Positions 15,005 through 23,531 are shown, numbered from the stretch's first letter. The stretch is DNA of 64,000 bases from Pseudonocardia sp. MH-G8 (GCF_002262885.1 NZ_NKYF01000004.1:394685-458684); one strand, 5' to 3'. Notes: a model not told the origin generated them from the sequence alone. Made by a program: numbers and translations.

Positions 15005-16269
15005 GTGGTGCACGGGGGGCGCGCGACGCGGCGCATGATCAGCGATCATGGCAGCCGCGGCGGCGGCATCCTGATCGGGGCACTGGCCGTCGACTCGCTC
15101 GGCAACGGGCTGTTCCTCCCCCTCTCGCTGGTCTACTTCGTGCAGCTCACGGACGTGCCGCTCGCCCTGATCGGGATTCTGCTCAGCATCGCCAACGCGA
15201 TCACCCTTCCGATCCCCGTGTGGGCCGGCACGCTCGCCGACCGGTTCGGCGCGCTGCCGCTGGTGGTCGGCGCGCAACTGCTGCAGGCCGTCGGGTTCCT
15301 GGCGTACGCGTGGGTGGCGGGGCCGGTGGGCATCCTCGTCTCCGCCGCGCTCGTCGCGATCGGGGTGCGGTTCTTCTGGTCGGCGGTGTTCACCGCCATC
15401 GCCGACCACGTCGACGGCGGCACGTCCACGCTGAGCCGCGACACCTGGTACGCACTGGCCAACGGCGCGCGGACGGCCGGGCTCGCGGCCGGCGGGCTCG
15501 TCACCGGGATCGTCGTGGCCGACGGCCGGGAGGCCACCTACCGCGCGGTCGCCTACGTGGCGGCCGGCTGCTTCGCGCTGGCCGCGGTCCTCATCACGGC
15601 GTTCGTCCGGACCGGGCCCGGCCACGCGCACGAACCACTGGCGCGCTCCGGCTACGCCACCCTGCTGCGCGACCGCCCCTTCCTCGGCCTGGTCGCCCTC
15701 AACTCGGTGTACGCCCTGAGCAGCATGATGCTCGGTGTCGCGCTCCCGACGGTGGTGCTCACCTGGCTGGCGCAGCCGGCGTGGCTGACCTCGGTGGTCC
15801 TCGCGGGCAACGCGGTGCTGATCACGCTGCTGTCCGCGCCCGTCGTGCGCAGGCTCGACGGCTTCCGCCGCACCCGCAGCATCGTCGTCGCCGCGCTGCT
15901 GTGGACGGGGTGGTGCGCCTCGCTCGCGGTCCTCGGGCCGGGGCAGGCCGGCTGGGTCCTGCCGGTGCTCATCGGTGGCACGTTGCTGTTCACGGCGGCC
16001 GAACTGGTGCACGCACCGGTCTCGATGGGTTTGGCCGCCGCGGTGGCGCCGCCCGCCGCGCGGGGTCGCTACCTCGCCACGTTCCAGTACTCGTTCGCCG
16101 TGTCCTCGATCATCGCCCCGCGTTCTTCGCCACCTTGTTCGAGCTGGGTCCGCCCCTGCCGTGGATCGCGCTGGGCCTGCTCAACGCCGTGAGCGTCGTC
16201 GGGGTGCTGGTGCTGGAGCGCCGGCTCCCGCCACAGGCACTCCGCGACCCCACCCCTTCTGTCACTTGA
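15005..16269 (+). pseudogene. MFS transporter with a single-base frameshift
   Basis: The first 370 codons encode a normal 12-segment MFS exporter (MISDHGSRGG near the start, LADRFGALPLVVGAQLLQA after segment 2). At about 16116-16121 the frame breaks: the current frame ends at 16192, while the -1 frame continues the last segments as AFFATLFELGPPLPWIALGL and stops at 16269. Adding one G in the CCCCG/CG run restores a 421-residue protein. The gene may be a recent pseudogene, or the base may have been lost in sequencing. GTG 15005 is chosen because TACGCT ends 8 nt upstream. Substrate unknown. Confidence 0.8.
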
Positions 16270-16295
16270 CGGTTACGTAGCAGCTCGGTTACAAA
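16266..16295 (+). promoter_or_regulatory. Promoter of the first ArsR-SRPBCC pair
   Basis: TTGACG (16266-16271), an 18-bp spacer and TACAAA (16290-16295) are followed after 6 nt by the GTG of arsR, predicting a leaderless mRNA. CGGTTAC occurs twice (16270-16276 and 16286-16292) across the core promoter and may be the ArsR operator. Confidence 0.65.
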
Positions 16296-16301
16296 AGACG
16301 G

Positions 16302-16622
16302 GTGTCCGACGACGCCGTCTTCGAGGCCCTCGCCGATCCCACGCGCCGGCGCATCCTCGAGCTCGTCGCTTCCGGCGAGCGCACCGCGGGCGAGCTGGCC
16401 GCCGAGTTCGCGACGTCCCGGCCCGCCGTCTCGCGGCACCTGCGGGTGCTGCGCGACGCCGGGCTCGTCGCGTGGCGGGGTGACGCGCAGCGGCGCCTCT
16501 ACCGGCTCGACGCGGCCCCGCTCGCCGATGCGGGGGCGTGGATCGAGCGCACGCGCAGCAACTGGGCGACCCGGCTGGACGCCTTCGAGAAGCACCTGGA
16601 CGAGAGGTGGAACGAGGAATGA
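16302..16622 (+). CDS. ArsR-family regulator (SRPBCC-associated)
   Basis: The 106-residue winged-helix protein begins VFEALADPTRRRILELVASG and has the recognition helix in ATSRPAVSRHLRVLRDAG and the wing RGDAQRRLYRLD. No metal-binding cysteines are present, so it belongs to the non-metal ArsR group that is usually coupled to AHSA1/SRPBCC proteins. Its stop overlaps the next start (ATGA). Likely an autorepressor. Confidence 0.88.
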   Translation: MSDDAVFEALADPTRRRILELVASGERTAGELAAEFATSRPAVSRHLRVLRDAGLVAWRGDAQRRLYRLDAAPLADAGAWIERTRSNWATRLDAFEKHLDERWNEE

Positions 16623-17122
16623 CCGAGCACCCCGACACCGCCCCTTCCCGCGACGACCGGCGCGGCACGCTGGGCGTCGGCGAGGACGGGCAGTGGCAGA
16701 TCCGGTTCGAGCGCCGCGTCCCGCACCCGCCGGAGCGGGTGTGGGAAGCGCTGGTCGACGTCGACCAGCAGGACTCCTGGGTCCCCGGCGTGCGGATCCA
16801 CGCCCGGGTCGGCGGGCCGGTCGTGTTCGACTTCGACGCCGAGGGACGCGCCGAGGGCGAGGTGCTGCTCGTCGACCCGCCCCGCGCGCTGGAGCACACC
16901 TGGCTGTGGCCCGACGAGCCGGCGTCCACCGTCCGCTGGGAGATCAGCGCGGACGGCGACGGCTCGGTGCTGGTGCTGCTGCACCGACCGCTGCGTCCCG
17001 AGCCCGCCGCCGACTACGCCACGGGCTGGCACGCGATGCTCGACGCGCTGGCCGCCCACCTGGACGGCGAGACACCCGCCGAACCGGACTACGCCGTTCT
17101 GAGCGAGGTGTACGCGCGCTGA
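16619..17122 (+). CDS. SRPBCC (AHSA1-like) ligand-binding protein
   Basis: The 167-residue protein has the helix-grip fold pattern: IRFERRVPHPPERVWEALVD at the first strand and helix, then WVPGVRIHARVGGPVVFDF and a long C-terminal helix (YATGWHAMLDALAAHLDG). Members bind hydrophobic ligands or act as co-chaperone-like proteins; none can be chosen from sequence. Translationally coupled to the ArsR gene. A second, broken copy of this two-gene module is at 40190-41210. Confidence 0.85.
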   Translation: MTEHPDTAPSRDDRRGTLGVGEDGQWQIRFERRVPHPPERVWEALVDVDQQDSWVPGVRIHARVGGPVVFDFDAEGRAEGEVLLVDPPRALEHTWLWPDEPASTVRWEISADGDGSVLVLLHRPLRPEPAADYATGWHAMLDALAAHLDGETPAEPDYAVLSEVYAR

Positions 17123-17132
17123 CGCCGCGCGG

Positions 17133-17176
17133 GAGGTCCGCGCGAGGTCCCCGGGATGTCCGCGGGATGTCAATGC
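17133..17176 (+). promoter_or_regulatory. Four 11-bp iterons upstream of the pyrimidine operon
   Basis: GAGGTCC, GAGGTCC, GATGTCC and GATGTC begin at 17133, 17144, 17155 and 17166, a strict 11-bp period with a mostly G+C filler. One repeat per helical turn suits cooperative binding of a regulator. The array ends about 80 bp before the beta-ureidopropionase start. Confidence 0.5.
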
Positions 17177-17257
17177 GATTGGGTCTTGCACTGGGGCCTC
17201 TCCGCGTTCGAAGGTGACCACTTCCCCTCTCGGGCGAGCACGGCGGAGGTTCTTCAG

Positions 17258-18109
17258 ATGTCGGATGGGTCCCGCGTGGTGCGGGCGGCGTTGCTGCAGG
17301 CCAAGTGGACGGGCGACACCGCGTCCATGATCGAGGTGCACGAGTCCTACGCGCGCTCGGCCGCCGAGCAGGGGGCGAAGGTGATGGGCTTCCAGGAGGT
17401 CTTCAACGCCCCGTACTTCTGCCAGGTGCAGGAGTCGGAGCACTACCGGTGGGCGGAACCGGTGCCGGACGGCCCGACGGTGCAGCGCATGCAGGCGCTG
17501 GCCAAGGAGACCGGGATGGTGCTGGTCGTGCCGGTCTTCGAGGTCGAGAGCGCCGGGAACTACTACAACACCGCCGCCGTGATCGACGCCGACGGCAGCT
17601 TCCTGGGCAAGTACCGCAAGCACCACATCCCGCAGGTCAAGGGCTTCTGGGAGAAGTACTACTTCAAGCCGGGCAACCTCGGCTGGCCGGTCTTCGACAC
17701 CGCGGTCGGCAAGGTCGGCGTGTACATCTGCTACGACCGGCACTTCCCGGAGGGCTGGCGGGCGCTCGGCCTCGCGGGCGCGCAGATCGTGTTCAACCCC
17801 AGCGCCACGAGCCGCAGCCTGTCGTCCTACCTGTGGAAGCTCGAGCAGCCGGCCGCGGCCGTGGCCAACGAGTACTTCGTGGCGGCGATCAACCGCGTCG
17901 GCGTGGAGGAGTACGGCGACAACGACTTCTACGGCACGAGCTACTTCGTCGACCCGCGGGGACAGTTCGTCGGCGAGGTCGCGAGCGGCTCCGACGAGGA
18001 GCTGCTCGTCCGCGACCTGGACCTCGACCTGATCGACGAGGTGCGCCAGACCTGGGCGTTCTACCGCGACCGCCGTCCCGACGCCTACGGATCGCTGGCG
18101 CAGGCATGA
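17258..18109 (+). CDS. Beta-ureidopropionase (N-carbamoyl-beta-alanine amidohydrolase), nitrilase superfamily
   Basis: The 283-residue enzyme has the nitrilase catalytic set: Glu in GFQEVFNAPYFC, Lys in KYRKHHIPQVKGFWEKYYF and Cys in VYICYDRHFPEGWR. The insert around FWEKYYFKPGN is typical of beta-ureidopropionases. It converts N-carbamoyl-beta-alanine to beta-alanine, CO2 and ammonia, the third step of reductive pyrimidine catabolism. ATG 17258 has GGAGG 9 nt upstream. It is followed by an aminotransferase (4-nt overlap) and dihydropyrimidinase (4-nt overlap), which supports the assignment. Confidence 0.9.
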   Translation: MSDGSRVVRAALLQAKWTGDTASMIEVHESYARSAAEQGAKVMGFQEVFNAPYFCQVQESEHYRWAEPVPDGPTVQRMQALAKETGMVLVVPVFEVESAGNYYNTAAVIDADGSFLGKYRKHHIPQVKGFWEKYYFKPGNLGWPVFDTAVGKVGVYICYDRHFPEGWRALGLAGAQIVFNPSATSRSLSSYLWKLEQPAAAVANEYFVAAINRVGVEEYGDNDFYGTSYFVDPRGQFVGEVASGSDEELLVRDLDLDLIDEVRQTWAFYRDRRPDAYGSLAQA

Positions 18110-19398
18110 GCGACGCCGACGACCTGCTCGCCCGCACCCGGGCGGTGCTGCCGTCCTGGCTGGCGATCTACTACCAGGAACCGATCGAGATCGAGCGCGG
18201 CGAGGGCCGGCACGTCTGGGACACCGACGGCACCCGCTACCTCGACTTCTTCGGCGGCATCCTCACCACGATGACCGCGCACGCGTTGCCCGAGGTCACC
18301 AAGGCCGTGGCCGACCAGGCCGGGCGGATCATCCACAGCTCCACGCTGTACCTGAACCGGCCGATGGTGGAGCTGGCCGAGCAGATCGCGGCGGTGTCCG
18401 ACCTCCCCGACGCCAAGGTCTTCCTCACCACGTCGGGCACCGAGGCCAACGACACCGCCTTGCTGCTGGCCAGCTCGCTGCGCCGGTCGAACCAGATCCT
18501 GGCGCTGCGCAACAGCTACCACGGCCGGTCGTTCTCCACGGTGGCGATCACCGGCAACCGGACGTGGTCACCCACGTCGCTCTCGCCGTTCCAGGTCTAC
18601 TACGTGCACGGCGGGCAGCAGTACCGCTCGCCCTACGCCGGCCTGTCGGACGGCGAGTACATCGCCGCCTGCGTCGCCGACCTCAACGAGGTGCTCGACC
18701 AGGCGGGCGGCGACGTCGCCGCGCTGATCGCCGAGCCGATCCAGGGCGTCGGCGGCTTCACCTCCGGCCCGGACGGCCTGCTGGGCGCGTTCGCGGAGGT
18801 CCTGCGCGAACGCGGCATCCTGTGGATCTCCGACGAGGTGCAGACCGGCTGGGGCCGCACCGGGGAGCACTTCTGGGGCTGGCAGGCCCACGGCGCGCGG
18901 CCCGACATCGTCACGTTCGCCAAGGGCGTCGGCAACGGGCTGTCGATGGGCGGGGTCATCGCGCGCGCCGAGGTGATGGACTGCCTCGGCGCCAACTCGA
19001 TCTCGACGTTCGGCGGCTCCCCGCTGACCTCGGCGGGCGCCCTGGCCAACCTGCGCCACCTGCTCGACCACGATCTGCAGGGCAACGCCGCCCGCCACGG
19101 GCCCACGCTCCTGGCCGGTCTGCGGGCGCACGGCTCGCCGATCGTCGGCGACGTCCGCGGCAAGGGCCTGATGATCGGGGTGGAGCTCGTGCGCCCGGGC
19201 ACCGGCAGCCCGGGCGAGCCGGCACCGGAGCTGGCCAACGCCGTGCTGGAGGCCTGCAAGCGCCGCGGGCTGCTCGTAGGCAAGGGCGGGCTGCACGGCA
19301 ACGCGCTGCGCATCGCCCCGCCGCTCTCGCTCACCGCCGAGGAGGCCGAGGAGGGGCTCGCCACCCTCGTGGCCGCGATCGAGGAGGTCACGCCGTGA
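18106..19398 (+). CDS. Class III aminotransferase, probably beta-alanine:2-oxo acid transaminase
   Basis: The 430-residue protein is a fold-type I PLP enzyme: TSGTEANDTALLLA (phosphate loop), AEPIQGVGGF, the Asp in ISDEVQTGWGRTG that pairs with the PLP ring nitrogen, and Schiff-base Lys in VTFAKGVGNG. It resembles AGXT2-like omega-aminotransferases. Lying between beta-ureidopropionase and dihydropyrimidinase genes, it probably removes the amino group of beta-alanine or beta-aminoisobutyrate to give a semialdehyde (inference from context). ATGA and GTGA overlaps couple it to both neighbours. Confidence 0.88.
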   Translation: MSDADDLLARTRAVLPSWLAIYYQEPIEIERGEGRHVWDTDGTRYLDFFGGILTTMTAHALPEVTKAVADQAGRIIHSSTLYLNRPMVELAEQIAAVSDLPDAKVFLTTSGTEANDTALLLASSLRRSNQILALRNSYHGRSFSTVAITGNRTWSPTSLSPFQVYYVHGGQQYRSPYAGLSDGEYIAACVADLNEVLDQAGGDVAALIAEPIQGVGGFTSGPDGLLGAFAEVLRERGILWISDEVQTGWGRTGEHFWGWQAHGARPDIVTFAKGVGNGLSMGGVIARAEVMDCLGANSISTFGGSPLTSAGALANLRHLLDHDLQGNAARHGPTLLAGLRAHGSPIVGDVRGKGLMIGVELVRPGTGSPGEPAPELANAVLEACKRRGLLVGKGGLHGNALRIAPPLSLTAEEAEEGLATLVAAIEEVTP

Positions 19399-20789
19399 CC
19401 CGCACGCTGATCCGCAACGGGTTGGTCGTCACCGCGTCGGACGAGCTGAGCGCCGACGTCCTGATCGAGGACGAGAAGATCGTGGCGGTCGTCGACCCGG
19501 CGGTCTCGCAGGGCTGGACGGCCGACACCGTCATCGACGCCACGGACCGCTACGTCATCCCCGGCGGCGTGGACGCGCACACGCACATGGAGATGCCGTT
19601 CGGCGGCACCGTCGCGTCCGACACCTTCGAGACCGGCACCCGGGCCGCGGCGTGGGGCGGCACCACCACGATCGTCGACTTCGCGATCCAGCCCCGCGGC
19701 GGCTCGCTGCGCGAGGGCCTCGACGCGTGGCACGCCAAGGCCGAGGGCAACTGCGCCGTCGACTACGCCTTCCACATGATCATGTCCGACGTCACCGACT
19801 CCTCGCTGAAGGAGATGGAGGCGCTGGTCGGCGAGGGCATCACCAGCTTCAAGCTGTTCATGGCCTACCCGGGCAACCTCTACAGCGACGACGGGCGGAT
19901 CCTGCGGGCGCTGCAGAAGGGCGCCGAGACCGGCGGGCTGGTCATGATGCACGCCGAGAACGGCATCGCGATCGACGTGCTCGTGGAGCAGGCGCTGGCC
20001 CGCGGCCAGAGCGACCCCCGCTACCACGGCGTGGTGCGCCACGCCCTGCTGGAGGCCGAGGCCACGCACCGGGCCATCAAGCTCGCGCAGGTGGCGGGCG
20101 CGCCGATCTACATCGTGCACCTCTCGGCCATCGAGGCGCTGGCCGAGATCACCCGCGCCCGCGACGAGGGCTACAACGCCTTCGCCGAGACGTGCCCGCA
20201 GTACCTCTACCTCTCGTCGGCGGACCTCGCCCGGCCGGACTTCGAGGGCGCGAAGTACGTCTGCTCCACGCCCTTGCGGCCCGTGGATCACCAGGCGGCG
20301 CTGTGGCGCGGGCTGCGCACCGACGATCTGTCGGTGGTGTCCACCGACCACTGCCCGTTCTGCTTCAAGGACCAGAAGGAACTGGGGCTGGGCGACTTCT
20401 CCAAGATTCCCAACGGGCTGCCCGGCGTCGAGACGCGGATGGACCTGCTGCACCAGGCCGTGCTCGACGGGCACATCGGGCGACGGCGCTGGATCGAGAT
20501 CGCCTGCGCCACGCCGGCCCGGATGTTCGGCCTCTACCCGCGCAAGGGCACCATCGCCCCCGGCGCCGACGCCGACGTGGTCGTCTACGACCCGGCAGCC
20601 CAGCAGGTGCTGTCGGCGCAGACGCACCACATGAACGTCGACTACTCCCCCTACGAGGGCAGGGCGATCACCGGCCGCGCGGAGACAGTGCTGTCACGCG
20701 GAAAAGTGATCGTGGAGAAGGGCGAGTACCACGGAAGCGCAGGCCACGGCCGCTTCCAACAGCGCAGCACGTGCCAATACCTCAAATGA
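19395..20789 (+). CDS. hydA: Dihydropyrimidinase (D-hydantoinase)
   Basis: The 464-residue cyclic amidohydrolase has VIPGGVDAHTHMEMPFGG (binuclear metal HxH), TSFKLFMAYPG carrying the carboxylated lysine, MHAENG, YIVHLSAIEAL and STDHCPFCFKDQK, all characteristic of dihydropyrimidinases. It opens dihydrouracil or dihydrothymine to the N-carbamoyl amino acid that the upstream ureidopropionase degrades. Gene order places it last in the operon with GTGA coupling. No dihydropyrimidine dehydrogenase is present in the window. The stop lies 11 nt before a 65-bp palindromic repeat, which could terminate transcription. Confidence 0.92.
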   Translation: MTRTLIRNGLVVTASDELSADVLIEDEKIVAVVDPAVSQGWTADTVIDATDRYVIPGGVDAHTHMEMPFGGTVASDTFETGTRAAAWGGTTTIVDFAIQPRGGSLREGLDAWHAKAEGNCAVDYAFHMIMSDVTDSSLKEMEALVGEGITSFKLFMAYPGNLYSDDGRILRALQKGAETGGLVMMHAENGIAIDVLVEQALARGQSDPRYHGVVRHALLEAEATHRAIKLAQVAGAPIYIVHLSAIEALAEITRARDEGYNAFAETCPQYLYLSSADLARPDFEGAKYVCSTPLRPVDHQAALWRGLRTDDLSVVSTDHCPFCFKDQKELGLGDFSKIPNGLPGVETRMDLLHQAVLDGHIGRRRWIEIACATPARMFGLYPRKGTIAPGADADVVVYDPAAQQVLSAQTHHMNVDYSPYEGRAITGRAETVLSRGKVIVEKGEYHGSAGHGRFQQRSTCQYLK

Positions 20790-20800
20790 CGGTCAACACC

Positions 20801-20865
20801 CCGCACCTTGGAGCCATAGTGCTGTTCTGCCGGCCGAAAAACAGCAGTGAGGATCCAAGGTGCGG
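20801..20865. repeat. 65-bp palindromic element, copy 2
   Basis: Starts CCGCACCTTGGAGCC and ends GGATCCAAGGTGCGG, with an inner stem (TGCTGTT with AACAGCA). Same length and termini as copy 1 at 5251-5315, while the central 25 bp have diverged. It separates the pyrimidine operon from the F420-type oxidoreductase gene 18 bp further on. Confidence 0.85.
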
Positions 20866-20883
20866 TCGGGGTGGGGGCACGTG

Positions 20884-21885
20884 ATGGATGTGGGGCTCGT
20901 TCTTCAGGCCGATCCGCCTGCTCAGGGCGTCGTCGATCTCATGGTGCGGGGTGAGTCGCTGGGGTTCAGCCACGGGTGGACCTTCGACTCGCACGTCCTG
21001 TGGCAGGAGCCCTACGTCCTCTACCCGCGGATCCTGGAGCGGACGTCCCGGCTGGTGGTCGGGCCGATGGTCACCAACCCGGCCACCCGCGACTGGACCG
21101 TGCTCGCCTCGATGCACGCCACGCTGGGCGAGCAGTTCGGCAACCGGACGGTCTGCGGCATCGGCCGCGGCGACTCCGCCGTGCGCGTGCAGGGCCGCCC
21201 GCCCACCACGTTGGCCCGGCTCGAGGAGTCGATCCACGTGATCCGCGAGCTCGCCGAGGGCCGGGCCGTGGACATGCACGGCACGACCGTGCAGATCCCC
21301 TGGATCGCCGAGGGCGCGCAGCTGCCGGTGTGGATGGCCGGGTACGGCCCGAAGGCGCTCGACCTCGTCGGGCGCGCGGCCGACGGGTTCATCCTGCAGC
21401 TCGCCGACCCCTACCTCGTCGAATGGACGATCAAGACGGTGCGGGCCGCCGCGGAGGCCGCGGGCCGTGATCCGGCGTCGATCACGATGTGCGTGGCCGC
21501 ACCCGCGTACGTCGGCGAGGACCTCGCCCACGCCCGCGACCAGTGCCGCTGGTTCGGCGGGATGGTGGGCAACCACGTGGCCGATCTCGTCACGCGCTAC
21601 GGCGAGGGGTCCACGGCCGTGCCGGCGGCGCTCACCGCCTACATCGCGGGCCGCGAGGGGTACGACTACCGCCACCACGGCCGGGCGGGGAACCGGTCCA
21701 CCGACTTCGTGCCCGACGAGGTCGTCGACCGCTTCTGCCTGCTCGGCCCGCCCGCGGCCCAGCGGGAGCGGCTCGCGGAGCTGCACGAGTTGGGTGTGGA
21801 CCAGTTCGCGATCTACGCGATGCACGACGCCCGCGAGTCGACGATCGAGGCGTACGGCGCCTCGGTCATCCCCGCGCTGGCCTGA
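20884..21885 (+). CDS. LLM-class F420-dependent oxidoreductase (TIGR03842-like)
   Basis: The 333-residue protein has the luciferase-like TIM-barrel signature: DVGLVLQADPP at strand 1, SHGWTFDSHVLWQEPY, GPMVTNPATRDW, CGIGRGDSAVR and the LPVWMAGYGPKALDLVGRAADG segment common to F420-binding members. Relatives often sit beside hydantoinase genes, so a redox step linked to pyrimidine or hydantoin degradation is a reasonable guess. ATG 20884 is preceded in frame by GTG 20881; either may be used. A DUF1330 gene follows after 15 nt. Confidence 0.85.
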   Translation: MDVGLVLQADPPAQGVVDLMVRGESLGFSHGWTFDSHVLWQEPYVLYPRILERTSRLVVGPMVTNPATRDWTVLASMHATLGEQFGNRTVCGIGRGDSAVRVQGRPPTTLARLEESIHVIRELAEGRAVDMHGTTVQIPWIAEGAQLPVWMAGYGPKALDLVGRAADGFILQLADPYLVEWTIKTVRAAAEAAGRDPASITMCVAAPAYVGEDLAHARDQCRWFGGMVGNHVADLVTRYGEGSTAVPAALTAYIAGREGYDYRHHGRAGNRSTDFVPDEVVDRFCLLGPPAAQRERLAELHELGVDQFAIYAMHDARESTIEAYGASVIPALA

Positions 21886-21900
21886 TCGAGGAGGAGCGCA

Positions 21901-22200
21901 GTGCCCGGATACATCATCCTGAACGGCGAGGTCACCGACCCCGACGCCTACGAGGAGTACAAGGCGGGAACCCCGCAGGTCATCGCCGAGCACGGCGGGC
22001 GCTTCCTCGCCCGCGGCGGCACGGCCACGGCGGTCGAGGGTGAGTGGCTGCCGCGGGTCGTGATCGTCGAGTTCCCCAGCTACGACGCCGCCCTCGCCTT
22101 CTACCGGTCACCGGAGTACCAGCGGCTGGTCGAGATCCGGAAGGGGTGCAGCACCGCGTCGGTCGTGATCACTGAGGGGCTTCCCGCGACCACGCCGTAA
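21901..22200 (+). CDS. DUF1330 family protein
   Basis: The 99-residue protein has a ferredoxin-like (dimeric alpha/beta barrel) pattern: GYIILNGEVTDPDAYEEYK, VVIVEFPSYDAALAFYRSPE and the closing IRKGCSTASVVITEG, which is diagnostic of DUF1330. GTG start with GAGGAGGAG upstream. Probably co-transcribed with the F420-type oxidoreductase. Function unknown; related barrels are small oxygenases or isomerases. Confidence 0.85.
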   Translation: MPGYIILNGEVTDPDAYEEYKAGTPQVIAEHGGRFLARGGTATAVEGEWLPRVVIVEFPSYDAALAFYRSPEYQRLVEIRKGCSTASVVITEGLPATTP

Positions 22201-22215
22201 CCGGTACAGCAGATC

Positions 22216-22260
22216 GGGCCACTAGTGGCCCAGTCCTATGGACCGGTCCGGGCCTAGCCT
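22216..22260 (+). promoter_or_regulatory. Palindromes and leaderless promoter of the cupin-epimerase operon
   Basis: GGGCCACTAGTGGCCC (22216-22231) is a perfect 16-bp palindrome and GGACCGGTCC (22240-22249) a perfect 10-bp one. TAGCCT (22255-22260) ends 6 nt before the GTG of the cupin gene. The larger palindrome sits around -35 and could be a repressor site. Confidence 0.55.
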
Positions 22261-22266
22261 CGGTCC

Positions 22267-22662
22267 GTGCAGTCCTCCTCCGACACGGTCCTCACCGCGC
22301 TCGCCCACGCACCCCTGCCACAGGTCCCCGACCGCGCCGAGGTCATGACGGCCACGGTCGAGCTCCCGCCCGGCTCCCCGGGCACCCCACCGCATCGCCA
22401 CTCCGGCCCCGTGTACGGCTATGTCACGGAGGGGGAGATCCTCTTCGAGCTGGAGGGCGAGCCGGAGCGGGTCATCCGCGCCGGGGAGGCGTTCTGGGAG
22501 CCCGGCGGCGACGTCATCCACTACCAGGCGGGCAACGCCGCCGCCGAGGGCTGGAGCCGCTTCGTGGTCGTGATGATCCACGCACCCGGCGAGCCCATGC
22601 TCACCCTGGTCGACGAGGCAGAGCTCGAGGCCAGGCGGCACCTGCGCCACCCCAGGCCGTGA
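22267..22662 (+). CDS. Cupin-domain protein
   Basis: The 131-residue single-domain cupin contains motif 1 PPHRHSGPVYGYVTEGEILFELEG and motif 2 AFWEPGGDVIHYQAGN, with His-His, Glu and His ligands available for a metal. Such proteins are metal enzymes or sensors; substrate unknown. Its stop overlaps the next gene by 4 nt (GTGA), so it works with the NAD-dependent epimerase-like protein. Confidence 0.82.
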   Translation: MQSSSDTVLTALAHAPLPQVPDRAEVMTATVELPPGSPGTPPHRHSGPVYGYVTEGEILFELEGEPERVIRAGEAFWEPGGDVIHYQAGNAAAEGWSRFVVVMIHAPGEPMLTLVDEAELEARRHLRHPRP

Positions 22663-23531
22663 CGATGCGGATCCTCCTGGCCGGAGCCACCGGCGTCATC
22701 GGCAGGCGGCTGGTCCCGCTCCTGGTTGCCGACGGCCACCACCTGACGGCCCTGACCCGCCGACCGGACCGCCTCCCCCTGCTCCGGGCCGCCGGAGCGC
22801 ACCCGGTGGTCGCCGACGTCCTCGATGCGGACGCCGTGGCGGCCGCGGTGCACGACGCCGCTCCCGACGTCGTCGTGCACCAGCTCACCGACCTCGGCAG
22901 CGGCGACCCCGCGGCCAATGCCGAGGTGCGCGTGACGGGCACCCGCCACCTCGTCGACGCCGCGCTCGCCGCCGGCACCCGCCGGATCGTCGCCCAGAGC
23001 ATCGCGTGGGCCTACGCGGGCGGCGGGGCCCCCGCGGACGAGGACGCCCCGCTGGACCTGGACGCCCCGGAGCCGCGCAGCACCAGCGTGCGCGGGATCG
23101 CCGCCCTCGAAGCGGCCGTGCGGGAGGCGCCGGAATGGGTGGTGCTGCGCTACGGGATGTTCTACGGCCCGGACACCTGGTTCACCGCGGACGGGCTCCG
23201 GGCCGCGGACGCGCGCGCCGGCCGCTTGCCCGCGGACGGCGACGTCACGAGCTTCCTGCACGTCGACGACGCGGCCGCGGCCGCCGTGGCCGCCCTGTCC
23301 TGGCCGTCGGGCGCGGTGAACGTCTGCGACGACGAGCCGGCCGCGGCCCGGGACTGGGTGCCGCGGTTCTGCGAGGCGGTCGGCGCTCCACCACCGGGAC
23401 CGGCCGCCGGGACCGCCAGGCGCCCCTGGGCGCGGGGGGCGGACAACCGGCGGGCCCGCGAGGAGCGCGGGTGGACTCCGCGGCACCACTCGTGGCGCAC
23501 CGGGTTCGCGCTCACCGCAGGAGCTCGATGA
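22659..23531 (+). CDS. NAD(P)-dependent epimerase/dehydratase-like protein
   Basis: The 290-residue extended-SDR protein starts with the dinucleotide motif ILLAGATGVIGRRLVPLL. The usual catalytic YxxxK is not evident: the region after QSIAWAY has no lysine four residues on, so it may be an atypical SDR or a nucleotide-binding regulator. The C-terminal 20 bp overlap the convergent MocR gene. Coupled to the cupin gene upstream. Substrate unknown. Confidence 0.78.
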   Translation: MTMRILLAGATGVIGRRLVPLLVADGHHLTALTRRPDRLPLLRAAGAHPVVADVLDADAVAAAVHDAAPDVVVHQLTDLGSGDPAANAEVRVTGTRHLVDAALAAGTRRIVAQSIAWAYAGGGAPADEDAPLDLDAPEPRSTSVRGIAALEAAVREAPEWVVLRYGMFYGPDTWFTADGLRAADARAGRLPADGDVTSFLHVDDAAAAAVAALSWPSGAVNVCDDEPAAARDWVPRFCEAVGAPPPGPAAGTARRPWARGADNRRAREERGWTPRHHSWRTGFALTAGAR

